From: Bacteroidaceae bacterium | GTDB taxonomy: Bacteria > Bacteroidota > Bacteroidia > Bacteroidales > Muribaculaceae | DNA length: 64,000 bases | Direction of reading: 5' to 3' | Assembly: GCA_021768245.1 (NCBI GenBank) | Contig: JAETNO010000004.1 | Span: forward strand, 62,001-126,000 | Part shown: positions 53,273 through 62,850 of the stretch, in pieces | Position numbering within the stretch: the stretch's first letter is position 1 | Layout: the number at the start of each line of letters is the position of its first letter | The notes under the pieces: generated by a model | The model's database searches: none | Told to the model about the DNA's origin: nothing | The model's input: the letters and a program-made list of their open reading frames with translations, nothing else | Program-made: the position numbers and the translations under genes

Positions 53273-55837
53273 ATGAAATTCTCACTCCGCCCGCTCCTGT
53301 CGGCACTGATAGCGCTGTCGGCATTGGCCATATCGGCCCAGAGCGTAACAACCAATCCTGTCACCATCGAGGAAGGCAGTTCAGACATCATCATCACATT
53401 CCACTCCGACGGAGGCAACAGAGGACTTGTCAATGCAACGGAATCGACAGCAATCTATGCCCATACAGGAGTGATAACCAACAAGAGTAAAGACCTGTCG
53501 GCATGGCGATATGCCACAAACTGGGACACTCCGGACGCCAAACACAAACTCACCTATGTAGCTCCTTTCACGTGGCAGCTTACCATTCCGGATATCAGAA
53601 GTTTCTACGGTATAAGCGACCCGACAGAGGTGGTGGAAAAGCTCGCGTTCGTGTTCCGCGATGCGTCCGGTGATATGCAAGGTAAGAGTTCGCTCGGGGG
53701 TGACATCTTCGTTGAAGTGTTTCCCTCAGGCTTCCCAAAGGAATCGACCGCTGCCGAATACCCCGGAGGAATCCCCGGAATGGGAGCTCAGCGAAACGGA
53801 GACGGCACCGTGACATTCTGCATCGCCGCACCTGAAAAGAAGAATATCGTCCTTATCGGTTCATGGAACGGCTACTCCGTAAAGCCCGAACAACTTATGA
53901 ACTATCAGGACTATCAGGGGACACGATACTTCTGGACAAACGTCCGCGGTCTTGAGGATGGCAAGGACTATATATATTATTATCTCGTAGACGGAACCGT
54001 GCGCGTAGGCGACCCTTATGCCAATCTCGTATTAGACCATTTTAACGACAGCTACATCCCTCAGTCCGTATTTCCGAACCTCCCAGCATATCCTGCTGAA
54101 AAAATCAGCGGAGTTCCCCTCGCCGTATACAATTCATCACTCAACGACTATGACTGGCAGGTCAGCGAATTCAAAGGCGTAGGTCAAAGTGAATTGATTG
54201 TCTACGAGCTTCTAATCCGTGACTTCACCGGCACTGAAGGGCAGTCGAATGGAGAAGGCACAGTGCGCGGAGTGATTGAAAAGCTCGACTACATCAAAGG
54301 CCTCGGCGTCAACGCCATAGAACTTCTGCCTATAATGGAGTTCAGCGGCAACAACTCCTGGGGCTACAACACCAATTTCTACATGGCTCCCGACAAGGCC
54401 TATGGAACTCCCGACGACTATCGCGAACTGATTGACCGCGCCCACCAGCTCGGCATGGCAGTGATACTCGACATAGTTTTCAACCAGGCTGACGGGATGC
54501 ATCCGTGGTATGACATGTACCGCCGCAACATCACTCCCTTCTTCAACGGCTCATCTCCCCACGCCTACAGTGTACTCAACGACTGGAACCAGGATTGCGC
54601 CCTCGTGCAGCAACAGTGGCGCGACGCACTCAACTACTGGATGACAGCCTACAAAGTCGACGGCTTCCGCTTCGACCTCGTGAAAGGCCTCGGCAACAAC
54701 GACAGCTACAGCAATACATATTACCCCGAAACAAACACCTGGGGCACTCCTGACGACTCCAACACAAACAGATATAACGCATCGCGCATCGCCCGCATGA
54801 AAGAATTGCGCGACTATATGGCGACAATAAATCCCGACTCCTATTTCATCAATGAAAACCTCGCTTATGCCGAAGAAGAAAACGCTATGGCAGCCGACGG
54901 TGAAATCAACTGGGCCAATGTCAACTACGGGGCACGCCAGTATGTGATGGGACAGGCCGATGGCTCGTCTCTCAACCGCTTCTATGCCCCTCTTGACGAC
55001 AAACGTCTATGGGGCTCCACGGTCAGCTATGCGGAGAGCCACGACGAACAGCGAGTGGCCTACGGCATGTACTCCGACAAGGCTAGCATCGTTCGAGGGA
55101 ACACACCATATATGTGTCGCCGTATCGGCTCTATGGCAGCGCAGATGCTCCTCTGTCCCGGAGCACATATGATATGGCAGTTCGAGGAACTCGGCAACGA
55201 ACAGAGCACCAAGAACGGCAGCGGAAACAACACCGACCCCAAAAAGGTTAACTGGAAACTTCTTGACAATCCTGACCGCCGGGGCCTTTACGACTCTTAC
55301 GCCATGCTGTGTGACCTGCGCAAAAAATATCCCGAACTTTTCCGTGAAGGAGCTGCGACTACAGTCGACCTCAGTTCAATGACAGCCCGATATATCTGCC
55401 TCTCATCCGGCTCAAAAGAACTGTATCTCGTGGTCAATCCCGCAGCAGCAAAACCGGATAATACAGCTACTATTCCTTACCCCAAAAATCCGTCGACAGG
55501 AGAGACTGCGGCATTAAACGACCCTAAATATTCCCTTTTAGCCAAGAGCTATTCGGTTGAGCCGTCTCTGACGCCAAACGGGGTGACACTCCCTGCAGGA
55601 GCCTTCGCTGTCTACGGAGCCAACCTCGAGTCAGGAATCGACGATATTGAAAATGACTGTGGGAAAACAGTCCCTGTCATAAGCGTTGACGGACGACGGA
55701 TAAATGTCCACAGCCCCTACACAACCTTCTCAATCTACAATCTCGGAGGTGTCAGCCTTCCCGTTGAATCGGAACTTGCCCCAGGCATCTATATCGTCAA
55801 CGTAGATTCCTATACTGTTAAAGTAGCAGTAATGTGA
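53273..55837 (+). CDS. Secreted GH13 family alpha-amylase-type glycoside hydrolase
   Basis: An 854-residue secreted enzyme (signal peptide about residues 1-22). Two beta modules precede the barrel: an N-terminal one (about 25-150) and a CBM48/E-set module (about 165-265) containing KNIVLIGSWNGY. The GH13 barrel has YELLIRDF, DIVFNQADG, nucleophile Asp468 in DGFRFDL, acid Glu528 in INENL and Asp591 in ESHDEQR. The last 80 or so residues form a beta tail with YIVNVDSYTVKVAV at the end, resembling a T9SS-type C-terminal sorting domain. It probably degrades starch- or glycogen-like alpha-glucans; pullulanase-type and amylase-type specificity cannot be separated by eye. Confidence 0.83.
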   Translation: MKFSLRPLLSALIALSALAISAQSVTTNPVTIEEGSSDIIITFHSDGGNRGLVNATESTAIYAHTGVITNKSKDLSAWRYATNWDTPDAKHKLTYVAPFTWQLTIPDIRSFYGISDPTEVVEKLAFVFRDASGDMQGKSSLGGDIFVEVFPSGFPKESTAAEYPGGIPGMGAQRNGDGTVTFCIAAPEKKNIVLIGSWNGYSVKPEQLMNYQDYQGTRYFWTNVRGLEDGKDYIYYYLVDGTVRVGDPYANLVLDHFNDSYIPQSVFPNLPAYPAEKISGVPLAVYNSSLNDYDWQVSEFKGVGQSELIVYELLIRDFTGTEGQSNGEGTVRGVIEKLDYIKGLGVNAIELLPIMEFSGNNSWGYNTNFYMAPDKAYGTPDDYRELIDRAHQLGMAVILDIVFNQADGMHPWYDMYRRNITPFFNGSSPHAYSVLNDWNQDCALVQQQWRDALNYWMTAYKVDGFRFDLVKGLGNNDSYSNTYYPETNTWGTPDDSNTNRYNASRIARMKELRDYMATINPDSYFINENLAYAEEENAMAADGEINWANVNYGARQYVMGQADGSSLNRFYAPLDDKRLWGSTVSYAESHDEQRVAYGMYSDKASIVRGNTPYMCRRIGSMAAQMLLCPGAHMIWQFEELGNEQSTKNGSGNNTDPKKVNWKLLDNPDRRGLYDSYAMLCDLRKKYPELFREGAATTVDLSSMTARYICLSSGSKELYLVVNPAAAKPDNTATIPYPKNPSTGETAALNDPKYSLLAKSYSVEPSLTPNGVTLPAGAFAVYGANLESGIDDIENDCGKTVPVISVDGRRINVHSPYTTFSIYNLGGVSLPVESELAPGIYIVNVDSYTVKVAVM

Positions 55838-55860
55838 AGACAAATAAGCTCATAGGAGAT

Positions 55861-55891
55861 TTTGCTTTTCGGGAATTTTTTGTTAATTTTG
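55861..55891 (+). promoter_or_regulatory. Promoter of tig
   Basis: TTTG (55861-55864), a 19-base spacer and TAATTTTG (55884-55891) match the consensus, about 97 bases before the tig start codon. Confidence 0.72.
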
Positions 55892-55988
55892 CGCCTTGAT
55901 TGGGCTTCACGCGCGCGAAGCGAGCATGCAGGCCATTCGAGATAACGCATAAATATTAATCACACAGATAAATAACTGTAGAAACAAA

Positions 55989-57329
55989 ATGAAAATTACC
56001 AAGGACGAGATTTCACCCGTAGACGTACGTCTTACCGTGGCGATTGATGAAAACGATTATAAGGACGAGGTAACAAAAAAACTCAAGGAAATCGGCCGCA
56101 CCCACGCTATCCCCGGTTTCCGCAAGGGCCACGTGCCTTTCGGCGAACTCAAACGTCGCTTCGGCAAGCAAATGACTTCCGACGTTATCAATGATGTTGT
56201 CTACCGTGCCGTGGTCAACTTCATTGACGAAAACAAACTTCCTGTCATGGGCCATCCGCTGCCTGTAGAGGTTAAGGAAGTCATTGAAGACGGAAATCAG
56301 GAATTCAAATATGACCTCGCCCTCATACCCCAGCTCGACGTGAAACCCTCCGCCGACGACCACTATCCTTTCTATGAAATCGAAGTGACCGAGGAGATGA
56401 TTGACGAGCAGGACAAAAATATGCGCAAGCGCTTCGGCAAGCAGGAACCCGGCCAGGAAATGACAGAGGACGGAGTTGTCAAAGGCACTCTCATGCAGCT
56501 TAACGAAGACGGAAGCATCAACTCCAATGAAGGAGCCATCCAGGTGACGGACGGTATCGTGTTCCCCCTCTACTTCAAGGATAAGGAAGAAACCGCAAAA
56601 TTCGCAGGCAAAAAGCCCGGCGACAAAGTGGTGTTCAATCCCTGGAAAGCTGCCGCTGGCGACGCAGGCGAACTCGCTTCGATGCTCCACATCGACAAGA
56701 ACATCGCCGCTGACGTCAAGAGCGACTTCGAAATGACAATTTCTGAAATCATTGTCAGCGTTCCCGCCGAACTCGGTGAAGAGTACTACAAGATGGTATT
56801 CGGCGAAGACAAGGTCCACAATGAAGAAGAATATCGCGCAGCTGTCAAGGAAATGATTGCCGGCGAACTCAGCCAGAACAGCCACATCCTCTTCCGCAAC
56901 CAGTTCGACAAGGCCATGATGGAGAAATACGGTGACATGCAGCTTCCCGCCGAGACTATCAAGAAACTGTTCTTTGCCGACGCCGAGAATCCTGATGAAG
57001 CCTACAAGGCACAGGAAAACGGCATCAAGCATGAAATCATCGAGACGAACCTCCTCAAGGCCCTTGACATCAAAGTTGAAGCTGACGAAGTGATGCAGAT
57101 GGCAAAATTCCTCACTTCCCGTCAGTTCGCACAATACGGCATGGCAGGAATCGACGATGAAATCATCACCCGCTACGCCAAAGAGCAGCTTGAGAAGCCC
57201 GAAATCCGTCAGCAGCTCACACAGCAGGTGCTCACATCGAAACTCTACGACACTATCGAAAAGACCGTAGCTCTCGACAAAAAGACCGTAAGCCTCGACG
57301 ATTTCAAGAAAATAGCCCAGGAAGCCTGA
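55989..57329 (+). CDS. tig: Trigger factor
   Basis: A 446-residue ribosome-associated chaperone and peptidyl-prolyl isomerase. The N-terminal ribosome-binding region has PGFRKGHVPFGELKRRFGK, close to the GFRxGxxP signature that contacts protein uL23. A middle FKBP-like region (about 150-245) is less conserved, as usual in Bacteroidetes, and the C-terminal helical arms follow. Length is near the E. coli value (432). A minus-strand frame spans almost the whole gene, but it is a codon-bias shadow. Confidence 0.92.
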   Translation: MKITKDEISPVDVRLTVAIDENDYKDEVTKKLKEIGRTHAIPGFRKGHVPFGELKRRFGKQMTSDVINDVVYRAVVNFIDENKLPVMGHPLPVEVKEVIEDGNQEFKYDLALIPQLDVKPSADDHYPFYEIEVTEEMIDEQDKNMRKRFGKQEPGQEMTEDGVVKGTLMQLNEDGSINSNEGAIQVTDGIVFPLYFKDKEETAKFAGKKPGDKVVFNPWKAAAGDAGELASMLHIDKNIAADVKSDFEMTISEIIVSVPAELGEEYYKMVFGEDKVHNEEEYRAAVKEMIAGELSQNSHILFRNQFDKAMMEKYGDMQLPAETIKKLFFADAENPDEAYKAQENGIKHEIIETNLLKALDIKVEADEVMQMAKFLTSRQFAQYGMAGIDDEIITRYAKEQLEKPEIRQQLTQQVLTSKLYDTIEKTVALDKKTVSLDDFKKIAQEA

Positions 57330-57358
57330 TAACAGACTTCTATAAAGCAAGCATAGAC

Positions 57359-57398
57359 ACAACCCTCTGTCGCGAACTTCATTCCGACAGAGGGTTGT
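57359..57398. terminator. Terminator of tig
   Basis: A perfect 14-bp stem (57359-57372 with 57385-57398) with a 12-base loop. The right arm overlaps the last codons of the convergent minus-strand gene, so the hairpin must serve as terminator and coding sequence at the same time. Confidence 0.88.
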
Positions 57399-58158
57399 TC
57401 ATTTCCGTCAGATATTTCCAATATCTCACCGGCATGTCCGCGCGTTGCTTCCGGGGATTGGAACGCTCCTTTATGGCTATCGCATCGACATAGCCACGCC
57501 AAAGACTCTGAAAAAGCATTTCGTCAGAATCCATGATGGAGGAATCAAGCTGCCCTGTACGCACATGCATGCCTTCAGACGAGAGGACTATACGCCTGAC
57601 ATCCTCTATATCGTAATGGTAGCCATAGTCCCTGATCCTGTCATATATGATAAAAGGTTGGTCGGAAAAACGGTCTACAAAATGATTTACGGCAAACGGC
57701 AGAACATCGAAAAGAGGCTCAATCATCGCGAAATACGTACCGTCGCAAGCCTTTTGAAAGCGAATGAACTGGAGGAGACGGTGGGCCTCACCCTTCACCC
57801 GCCTGGCTTCCCTGACAACCGCGAGCACGGCCGGGTCCGAAAAATCATTCTCGATAGAACTCTCCGACAACACGGCGCGCCTTGCAAACTTCATAGCATG
57901 AGTAGGATAGTCCGGATTATCCGACAACGAAGCGGCCATATAGGCCGAAGCAGCACCCCGCGAAAGCACCCCGCGCATCTTTTTCCATACCCTCGAAGCC
58001 TTTTCCGGGTCAGGACACACATCATAGAGCACATCGCAGAACAAAGGCAAGGCACAGTCAGAGGCAACAAGCATATCCGGCTCCTCCTTACGGACAAACA
58101 TGTCGAAAACGGCTGTCAGCAGACCGTCAAAACTTCCGTCATAGCGGTATATTATCAT
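57379..58158 (-). CDS. TIGR03915 family putative DNA repair protein
   Basis: A 259-residue protein matching the TIGR03915 family, which is found beside a radical SAM protein (TIGR03916) and annotated as putative DNA metabolism or repair. The N-terminus IIYRYDGSFDGLLTAVFDMF is diagnostic. The middle region is helical with an Arg/Lys-rich segment (RRVKGEAHRLLQFIRFQ), and the C-terminus includes PRKQRADMPVRYWKYLTEM. A Met 11 codons upstream (58191) would overlap the radical SAM gene by 14 bases; the chosen start fits the family and leaves a 19-base gap. No experimental function is known to me. Confidence 0.8.
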   Translation of the reverse strand: MIIYRYDGSFDGLLTAVFDMFVRKEEPDMLVASDCALPLFCDVLYDVCPDPEKASRVWKKMRGVLSRGAASAYMAASLSDNPDYPTHAMKFARRAVLSESSIENDFSDPAVLAVVREARRVKGEAHRLLQFIRFQKACDGTYFAMIEPLFDVLPFAVNHFVDRFSDQPFIIYDRIRDYGYHYDIEDVRRIVLSSEGMHVRTGQLDSSIMDSDEMLFQSLWRGYVDAIAIKERSNPRKQRADMPVRYWKYLTEMNNPLSE

Positions 58159-58177
58159 AGGCACCCGATATTCCCTA

Positions 58178-59431
58178 TCATGAAAAATCAAACGAAAGCT
58201 GCAAGGGACTGACCTTAGGCTTTACAGTCAACTGCTTCCGCACATATTCCGGAGAACTGTCGGCTATACACAGAGCCGACAACTCCCCGCAAGTTATAAA
58301 ATAACGGGCGCGCTTCATAACCACGCCTATTTTTTTCAGATGGCCGGAATCGAGATGCCTGTAGCGACGTGCATTGACAATCAAGGTAGCGGACTTGACC
58401 CCTATGCCGGGGACACGGAGAATCATCTCATAAGGCGCACGGTTGACGTCTATCGGGAAAGCCTCGGGATGGCGCAAGGCCCAGGCAAGTTTAGGGTCCA
58501 CTTCAAGGTCAAGATTCGGGTTGTCGCCATCGGTAATCTCATCGGCCTTGAAATGATAGAACCGCATAAGCCAGTCAGCCTGATAAAGACGGTTTTCCCT
58601 GACAAGCGGAGGCTGCCTAAGAACCGGCAGGCGTGAATCATAGCTATTGACCGAAACATATCCCGAATAGTATACCCTCCTCATCGTGGGCATCGAATAA
58701 AGCGAAGAGGACACACGCAGTATATCCCTGTCTGTATCCCTCGAAGCCCCGACAATCATCTGCGTGCTCTGTCCGGCAGGCACGAAACGCGGCACATTCA
58801 CAAACTTCTTCCTGTCCTCTTCACATTCAAGCACACCCTGCCTTATAAAATTCATAGGCTGATAGATACTGCTATAGTCCTTATCAGGGGCAAGAAACTT
58901 CAACGACTCCTCATTGGGTATCTCAATGTTGACACTCATCCGGTCGGCATAGCGTCCGGCTTCGCTAACCAGTTCCCGAGAAGCACCGGGGATGCTCTTG
59001 AGATGTATGTAGCCATTGAAACGGTGCACCGTCCTCAGTTCCTTCGCAATCCTCGCTATCCGTTCCATGGTATAATCGGGGTTCCTTACCACGCCCGAAC
59101 TCAGGAAAAGGCCCTCTATATAATTACGCCGATAAAACTCCATGGTTATCCCGACAAGCTCGGAGACCGAGAGTGTAGCCCTCGGGATATCGTTGCTCCT
59201 TCTGTTGATACAATATGCGCAATCGTACTTACAATAATTCGTAAGCATCACCTTCAACAGCGCTATGCATCTCCCGTCAGCCGCAAAGCTGTGACATATA
59301 CCGACGCCTCCTACGGTATTGCCTACACCTTTGCCATCGTTACGCCTGACAGTGCCGCTCGACGAACACGAGACGTCATATTTGGCGGCAGCAGCGAGTA
59401 TCTTCAGTTTTTCGAGAGTAGCCTCAGTCAT
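58178..59431 (-). CDS. TIGR03916 family putative DNA modification/repair radical SAM protein
   Basis: A 417-residue radical SAM protein. Cys67, Cys71 and Cys74 in NYCKYDCAYC form the classic CxxxCxxC cluster site, and the C-terminal region (about 310-390) has a helix-hairpin-helix segment (RVPGIGVKSATLIVNARR) suited to binding DNA. Its partner TIGR03915 gene follows downstream. The upstream in-frame start at 59491 is outside the likely transcript, since a -7 element (TAAATTTG, minus strand, 59459-59466) lies between, so MTEATLEKL was chosen. A UDG-like third partner known in other genomes is not present here. Confidence 0.86.
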   Translation of the reverse strand: MTEATLEKLKILAAAAKYDVSCSSSGTVRRNDGKGVGNTVGGVGICHSFAADGRCIALLKVMLTNYCKYDCAYCINRRSNDIPRATLSVSELVGITMEFYRRNYIEGLFLSSGVVRNPDYTMERIARIAKELRTVHRFNGYIHLKSIPGASRELVSEAGRYADRMSVNIEIPNEESLKFLAPDKDYSSIYQPMNFIRQGVLECEEDRKKFVNVPRFVPAGQSTQMIVGASRDTDRDILRVSSSLYSMPTMRRVYYSGYVSVNSYDSRLPVLRQPPLVRENRLYQADWLMRFYHFKADEITDGDNPNLDLEVDPKLAWALRHPEAFPIDVNRAPYEMILRVPGIGVKSATLIVNARRYRHLDSGHLKKIGVVMKRARYFITCGELSALCIADSSPEYVRKQLTVKPKVSPLQLSFDFS

Positions 59432-59458
59432 GATTATTTCCTTTTGATGTGGGATATG

Positions 59459-59466
59459 CAAATTTA
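59459..59466 (-). promoter_or_regulatory. Promoter -7 element of the TIGR03916/TIGR03915 pair
   Basis: The minus strand reads TAAATTTG 27 bases before the chosen start. The -33 element is weak. Confidence 0.5.
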
Positions 59467-59544
59467 CGACACAACGTGGGTGACATTTCATCCCACAAAA
59501 GTTAAATTTTCATTAAAAGACATAGGCGTCGTCATTATTATGAC

Positions 59545-59552
59545 TACCTTTG
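59545..59552 (+). promoter_or_regulatory. Promoter -7 element of the MATE gene
   Basis: TACCTTTG 30 bases before the start codon matches the -7 consensus and is divergent from the TIGR03916 promoter. Confidence 0.55.
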
Positions 59553-59582
59553 CACACTCTCTAACCGCCAAATCCATCAACA

Positions 59583-60974
59583 ATGCGACTTGCAGACAAA
59601 CCATCATTCTGGAAAGCTTACAAGAACGAATACCGTAGCCTGTGGCGACTTGGCCTACCGGTCCTGGTGACGCAAGTAGGCATAATAATCGTCAACTTCG
59701 CGGACACGATGATGGTAGGGGCATACGGAACCGATGAACTTGCGGCTGCCGCGTTTGTCAACAGCCTTTTCATAATAGCCACAGTGATGCAAATAGGCTT
59801 TGCGGCAGGTATGACACCGCTTGTCGGAGCCCTGTATAGCCGCAACGAGCACGACGGTGTAGGTGTGACCTTACGTGCCGGACTTCAAATCAACTTGCTT
59901 GTCTCGATAGGATTCACCCTTATAATGGGAGGCCTATATTTCTTTCTTGACAAATTCGGGCAGCCCGAGGAATTGCTCCCTCTGATAAGACAATACTATC
60001 TTATAGTCCTTGCCACCCTCGTCCCGATGGCAATCTTCAACTGCTGCCAACAGACGGCGAACGGCACTACCGATACCTCAACACCGATGTGGATGATACT
60101 CGCCGCCAATGTAGTCAACATATTCGGCAACTATGTGCTAATAAACGGCAAATTAGGCTTTCCTGAACTCGGACTCGCAGGTGCCGGCTTCAGCACGCTG
60201 ACCGCACGCTATCTTGCGATGGCAGGCATTATCGTGATGTTCACGACATCACGCCGTTATCGCCCGTATATCGACGGTCTCCGAAAAGGCTCGGCAAAAA
60301 CAGGCTCAGTCCGGCGCAAAGTCTGGGTTACATCATATCCCGTGATGATTCAGAGCGGAGTGGAGTGTTTCCTATGGTCGTTCGGCGCAATCGTCTGCGG
60401 ATGGTTCGGGAAGATACAGCTTGCCTCCTACCAGGTGGTCAACACTATCGCCCAACTCGGCTTCATGACCTACATGAGTTTCGGAGTGGCGACATCTATC
60501 CGGGTGGCAAACTACAACGGCCTTCGCGACACAGTCGGGATGAGACGCATAACATCCGCAGGACTTCACCTGAACCTCGTCCTGAGCACCATAGCCTCAG
60601 CCATATTCCTTATAGGCGGAGCAAACCTCATTCACATATTCACGCCCGACCCGGAGGTGACCTCGGCCGCGATGTTGCTTATCGCCCCCCTTATCCTATA
60701 TCAATATGGCGATGCCGTTCAGCTTACATATGCCAACGCCCTGCGTGGCACATCCGAAGTAAAGCCCCTCCTTTGGATTTCGTTGGTAAGCTATATATTG
60801 GTCGGAGTGCCATTCCTACTGCTGCTCGCAAGCTGGCTTGACATGCAGAATATCGGAGTCTACTACAGTTTCTCCGGGGCCTTGCTCGTAGCCTCAGTAC
60901 TTTTGCTGCGCTCATTCCGCAAAGTCATGGCCAATAAAGAGCGTCAATTTGCCGAAAAAGCCGCCAACTTCTAA
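59583..60974 (+). CDS. MATE family efflux transporter
   Basis: A 463-residue integral membrane protein with about twelve helices in two homologous halves. MATE signatures include LVTQVGIIIVNFADTMMVG in the first helix, FGQPEELLPLIRQYY, and ALRGTSEVKPLLW (ANALRGTSEVKPLLWI) in the second half, as in NorM/DinF-type cation-driven multidrug exporters. Substrate drugs or metabolites cannot be predicted. A hydrophobic start and length of about 460 are typical. It is the first of the genes here on the plus strand after the divergent pair. Confidence 0.9.
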   Translation: MRLADKPSFWKAYKNEYRSLWRLGLPVLVTQVGIIIVNFADTMMVGAYGTDELAAAAFVNSLFIIATVMQIGFAAGMTPLVGALYSRNEHDGVGVTLRAGLQINLLVSIGFTLIMGGLYFFLDKFGQPEELLPLIRQYYLIVLATLVPMAIFNCCQQTANGTTDTSTPMWMILAANVVNIFGNYVLINGKLGFPELGLAGAGFSTLTARYLAMAGIIVMFTTSRRYRPYIDGLRKGSAKTGSVRRKVWVTSYPVMIQSGVECFLWSFGAIVCGWFGKIQLASYQVVNTIAQLGFMTYMSFGVATSIRVANYNGLRDTVGMRRITSAGLHLNLVLSTIASAIFLIGGANLIHIFTPDPEVTSAAMLLIAPLILYQYGDAVQLTYANALRGTSEVKPLLWISLVSYILVGVPFLLLLASWLDMQNIGVYYSFSGALLVASVLLLRSFRKVMANKERQFAEKAANF

Positions 60975-61015
60975 AAAATCCGCCTATCATAGCGTTAAGA
61001 AACGCAAAAAAGCCG

Positions 61016-61023
61016 TACCTTTG
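61016..61023 (+). promoter_or_regulatory. Promoter -7 element of the AspT-type transporter gene
   Basis: TACCTTTG lies 46 bases before the start codon; no TTTG at the standard upstream distance is seen. Confidence 0.5.
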
Positions 61024-61069
61024 CAGCCGTAAAAAAGATGGTTCGACATTAAAACTCTATTTTCTATTT

Positions 61070-62719
61070 ATGGAATGGTTAATTGACTTAATCGGTCCCG
61101 GGCATACCGAGCTCGCAAGCACTCTTGTGCTTTACTCGTTTGTCATAGCGACGGGCATCTTCCTCGGGAAGCTAAAAGTCGGGGGGATATCGCTGGGGGT
61201 CACCTTCGTACTGTTCGTGGGAATTTTGATGGGCCACTTCGGCTACATCGTCAATCCCGAAGTGCTGAAATTCGTGCGTGAGTTCGGATTGATTCTGTTC
61301 ATCTTCGCAATCGGCATACAGGTCGGTCCCGGCTTCTTTTCATCATTTAAAAAAGGCGGAGTGTTGCTCAACGCCCTTGCAGTGCTGATTATCGTGCTCA
61401 ACGTCTGCATAGTGCTCGCAATCTTCTTCATCGACGGCAACACATCGATTTCAGCCCTTGTCGGAGTCATGTCGGGAGCCGTGACCAATACTCCCGGTCT
61501 CGCCGCCGCACAGCAGACGGCCGGGACGACGGAGGCTATCAACATAATGGCCATGGGCTATGCAGCAGCCTACCCTCTCGGTGTCATAGGCATTATCCTG
61601 TCAATGCTTGTCGTGAAAGCGGTGTTCAAAATCAAGACGGAGGATGAAATCCACGCTATCGAACAGGAAATCGAGGGAAGCCAGCAGAAACCGCTTATCA
61701 TATCCTTCGAGGTCACCAATAAGCTTATCGACGGCAAAACCCTTTATGAACTCCACCAGATACTCGACTGCGACTTCGTGGTTTCCCGTCTGATGGGCGC
61801 TGACGGAAAGGTCATAATCCCCACGTCGAAGACCGAACTTCATGTAGGCGACAAAATATACGTGGTGCTCTCACCTTTGGCCGAGACCAAGTTTACCGGT
61901 GTGATTGGCCACGAAATCGAAATGGACTGGGAAGAAGTTCAAAGTCAGGTTTATTCCCGCCGTATCGTAGTGACACAGAGCAAATACAACGGGGTCCCGC
62001 TCGCAGCGCTGCGTCTGCACACGGCATACAGCCTCAACTGCACCCGCGTTAACCGTGCCGGCGTCGACCTCCTCGCCTCCCCCAACCTGCGTCTTCAGAT
62101 GGGTGACCGCCTCGTGGTAGTCGGCGACCTCAACGATATCGAGCGCCTTTCAGTGCGCCTCGGCAACTCAATGAAGCGTCTTAACCAGCCTAACCTCATC
62201 ACTATTTTCGTCGGGATTCTCTTCGGTATTATCCTCGGCTCAATAAACGTCGGCTTCGGAATGAAGCTCGGTCTTGCCGGCGGCCCGCTCGTGGTGGCAA
62301 TCCTTCTGAGCCGTTTCGGCTACAAGTTCAAACTTGTCACCTACACTTCATCGTCGGCCTCGCTGCTGATGCGCGAACTCGGCATCTGTCTCTTCCTCGC
62401 TTCCGTGGGAATCTCTTCCGGACAGGGCTTTGCAGCCACGGTGTTCAACTCCACCGGTATGTGGTGGGTTATATGGGGCTTTATAATCACATTCGTCCCG
62501 TTGCTCACAGTCGGAATAATAGCTCGTGGAGTCTATAAAATCAACTTCCTGACGATTATGGGTCTTGTGTCCGGAGGATGCACCGACCCACCCGCACTTG
62601 CCTATGCGAGCAATTCTACGGGCAGCGACGCCCCTGCTGTGGCCTATTCCACTGTCTATCCTCTCACCATGTTCCTGCGAGTGGTAGCGGCCCAGGCGCT
62701 CATACTCTGTTTCTTCTAA
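61070..62719 (+). CDS. AspT/YidE-type putative transporter with two TrkA_C domains
   Basis: A 549-residue membrane protein with helices in an N-terminal block (about 12-195) and a C-terminal block (about 375-549), separated by a cytoplasmic region with two RCK/TrkA_C domains (about 204-265 and 295-360; LHVGDKIYVVLSPL and LRLQMGDRLVVVGD mark their ends). GAVTNTPGLAAAQQ and SGGCTDPPALAYAS are the paired membrane signatures of the AspT/YidE/YbjL duplication family. AspT exchanges aspartate and alanine; substrate and ligand here are unknown. Confidence 0.85.
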   Translation: MEWLIDLIGPGHTELASTLVLYSFVIATGIFLGKLKVGGISLGVTFVLFVGILMGHFGYIVNPEVLKFVREFGLILFIFAIGIQVGPGFFSSFKKGGVLLNALAVLIIVLNVCIVLAIFFIDGNTSISALVGVMSGAVTNTPGLAAAQQTAGTTEAINIMAMGYAAAYPLGVIGIILSMLVVKAVFKIKTEDEIHAIEQEIEGSQQKPLIISFEVTNKLIDGKTLYELHQILDCDFVVSRLMGADGKVIIPTSKTELHVGDKIYVVLSPLAETKFTGVIGHEIEMDWEEVQSQVYSRRIVVTQSKYNGVPLAALRLHTAYSLNCTRVNRAGVDLLASPNLRLQMGDRLVVVGDLNDIERLSVRLGNSMKRLNQPNLITIFVGILFGIILGSINVGFGMKLGLAGGPLVVAILLSRFGYKFKLVTYTSSSASLLMRELGICLFLASVGISSGQGFAATVFNSTGMWWVIWGFIITFVPLLTVGIIARGVYKINFLTIMGLVSGGCTDPPALAYASNSTGSDAPAVAYSTVYPLTMFLRVVAAQALILCFF

Positions 62720-62772
62720 GATATTCTCAAATGCATTTCATAAAGCATTTTAAAGAGTCTTGAAAAATCCAT

Positions 62773-62815
62773 AAAAATCCCTCATGTTTTAACAAAAAAC
62801 ACGGGGGATTTTTTG
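62773..62815 (+). terminator. Terminator of the AspT-type transporter gene
   Basis: A stem with a bulge (62773-62781 with 62805-62813, plus an inner TGTTTT/AAAACA pair) and a T-rich tail ending right before the prs -7 element. Confidence 0.75.
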
Positions 62816-62823
62816 TAATTTTG
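62816..62823 (+). promoter_or_regulatory. Promoter -7 element of prs
   Basis: TAATTTTG fits the -7 consensus; it overlaps an earlier in-frame ATG (62821), supporting the start at 62851. Confidence 0.6.
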
Positions 62824-62850
62824 CACCCAAACTCATCATTACCACATATC

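Noticed and set aside
56013..57362. A 449-codon minus-strand frame spanning tig
   Set aside because: It mirrors trigger factor codon by codon, has no domain pattern, and the plus strand is clearly tig with a consensus promoter.
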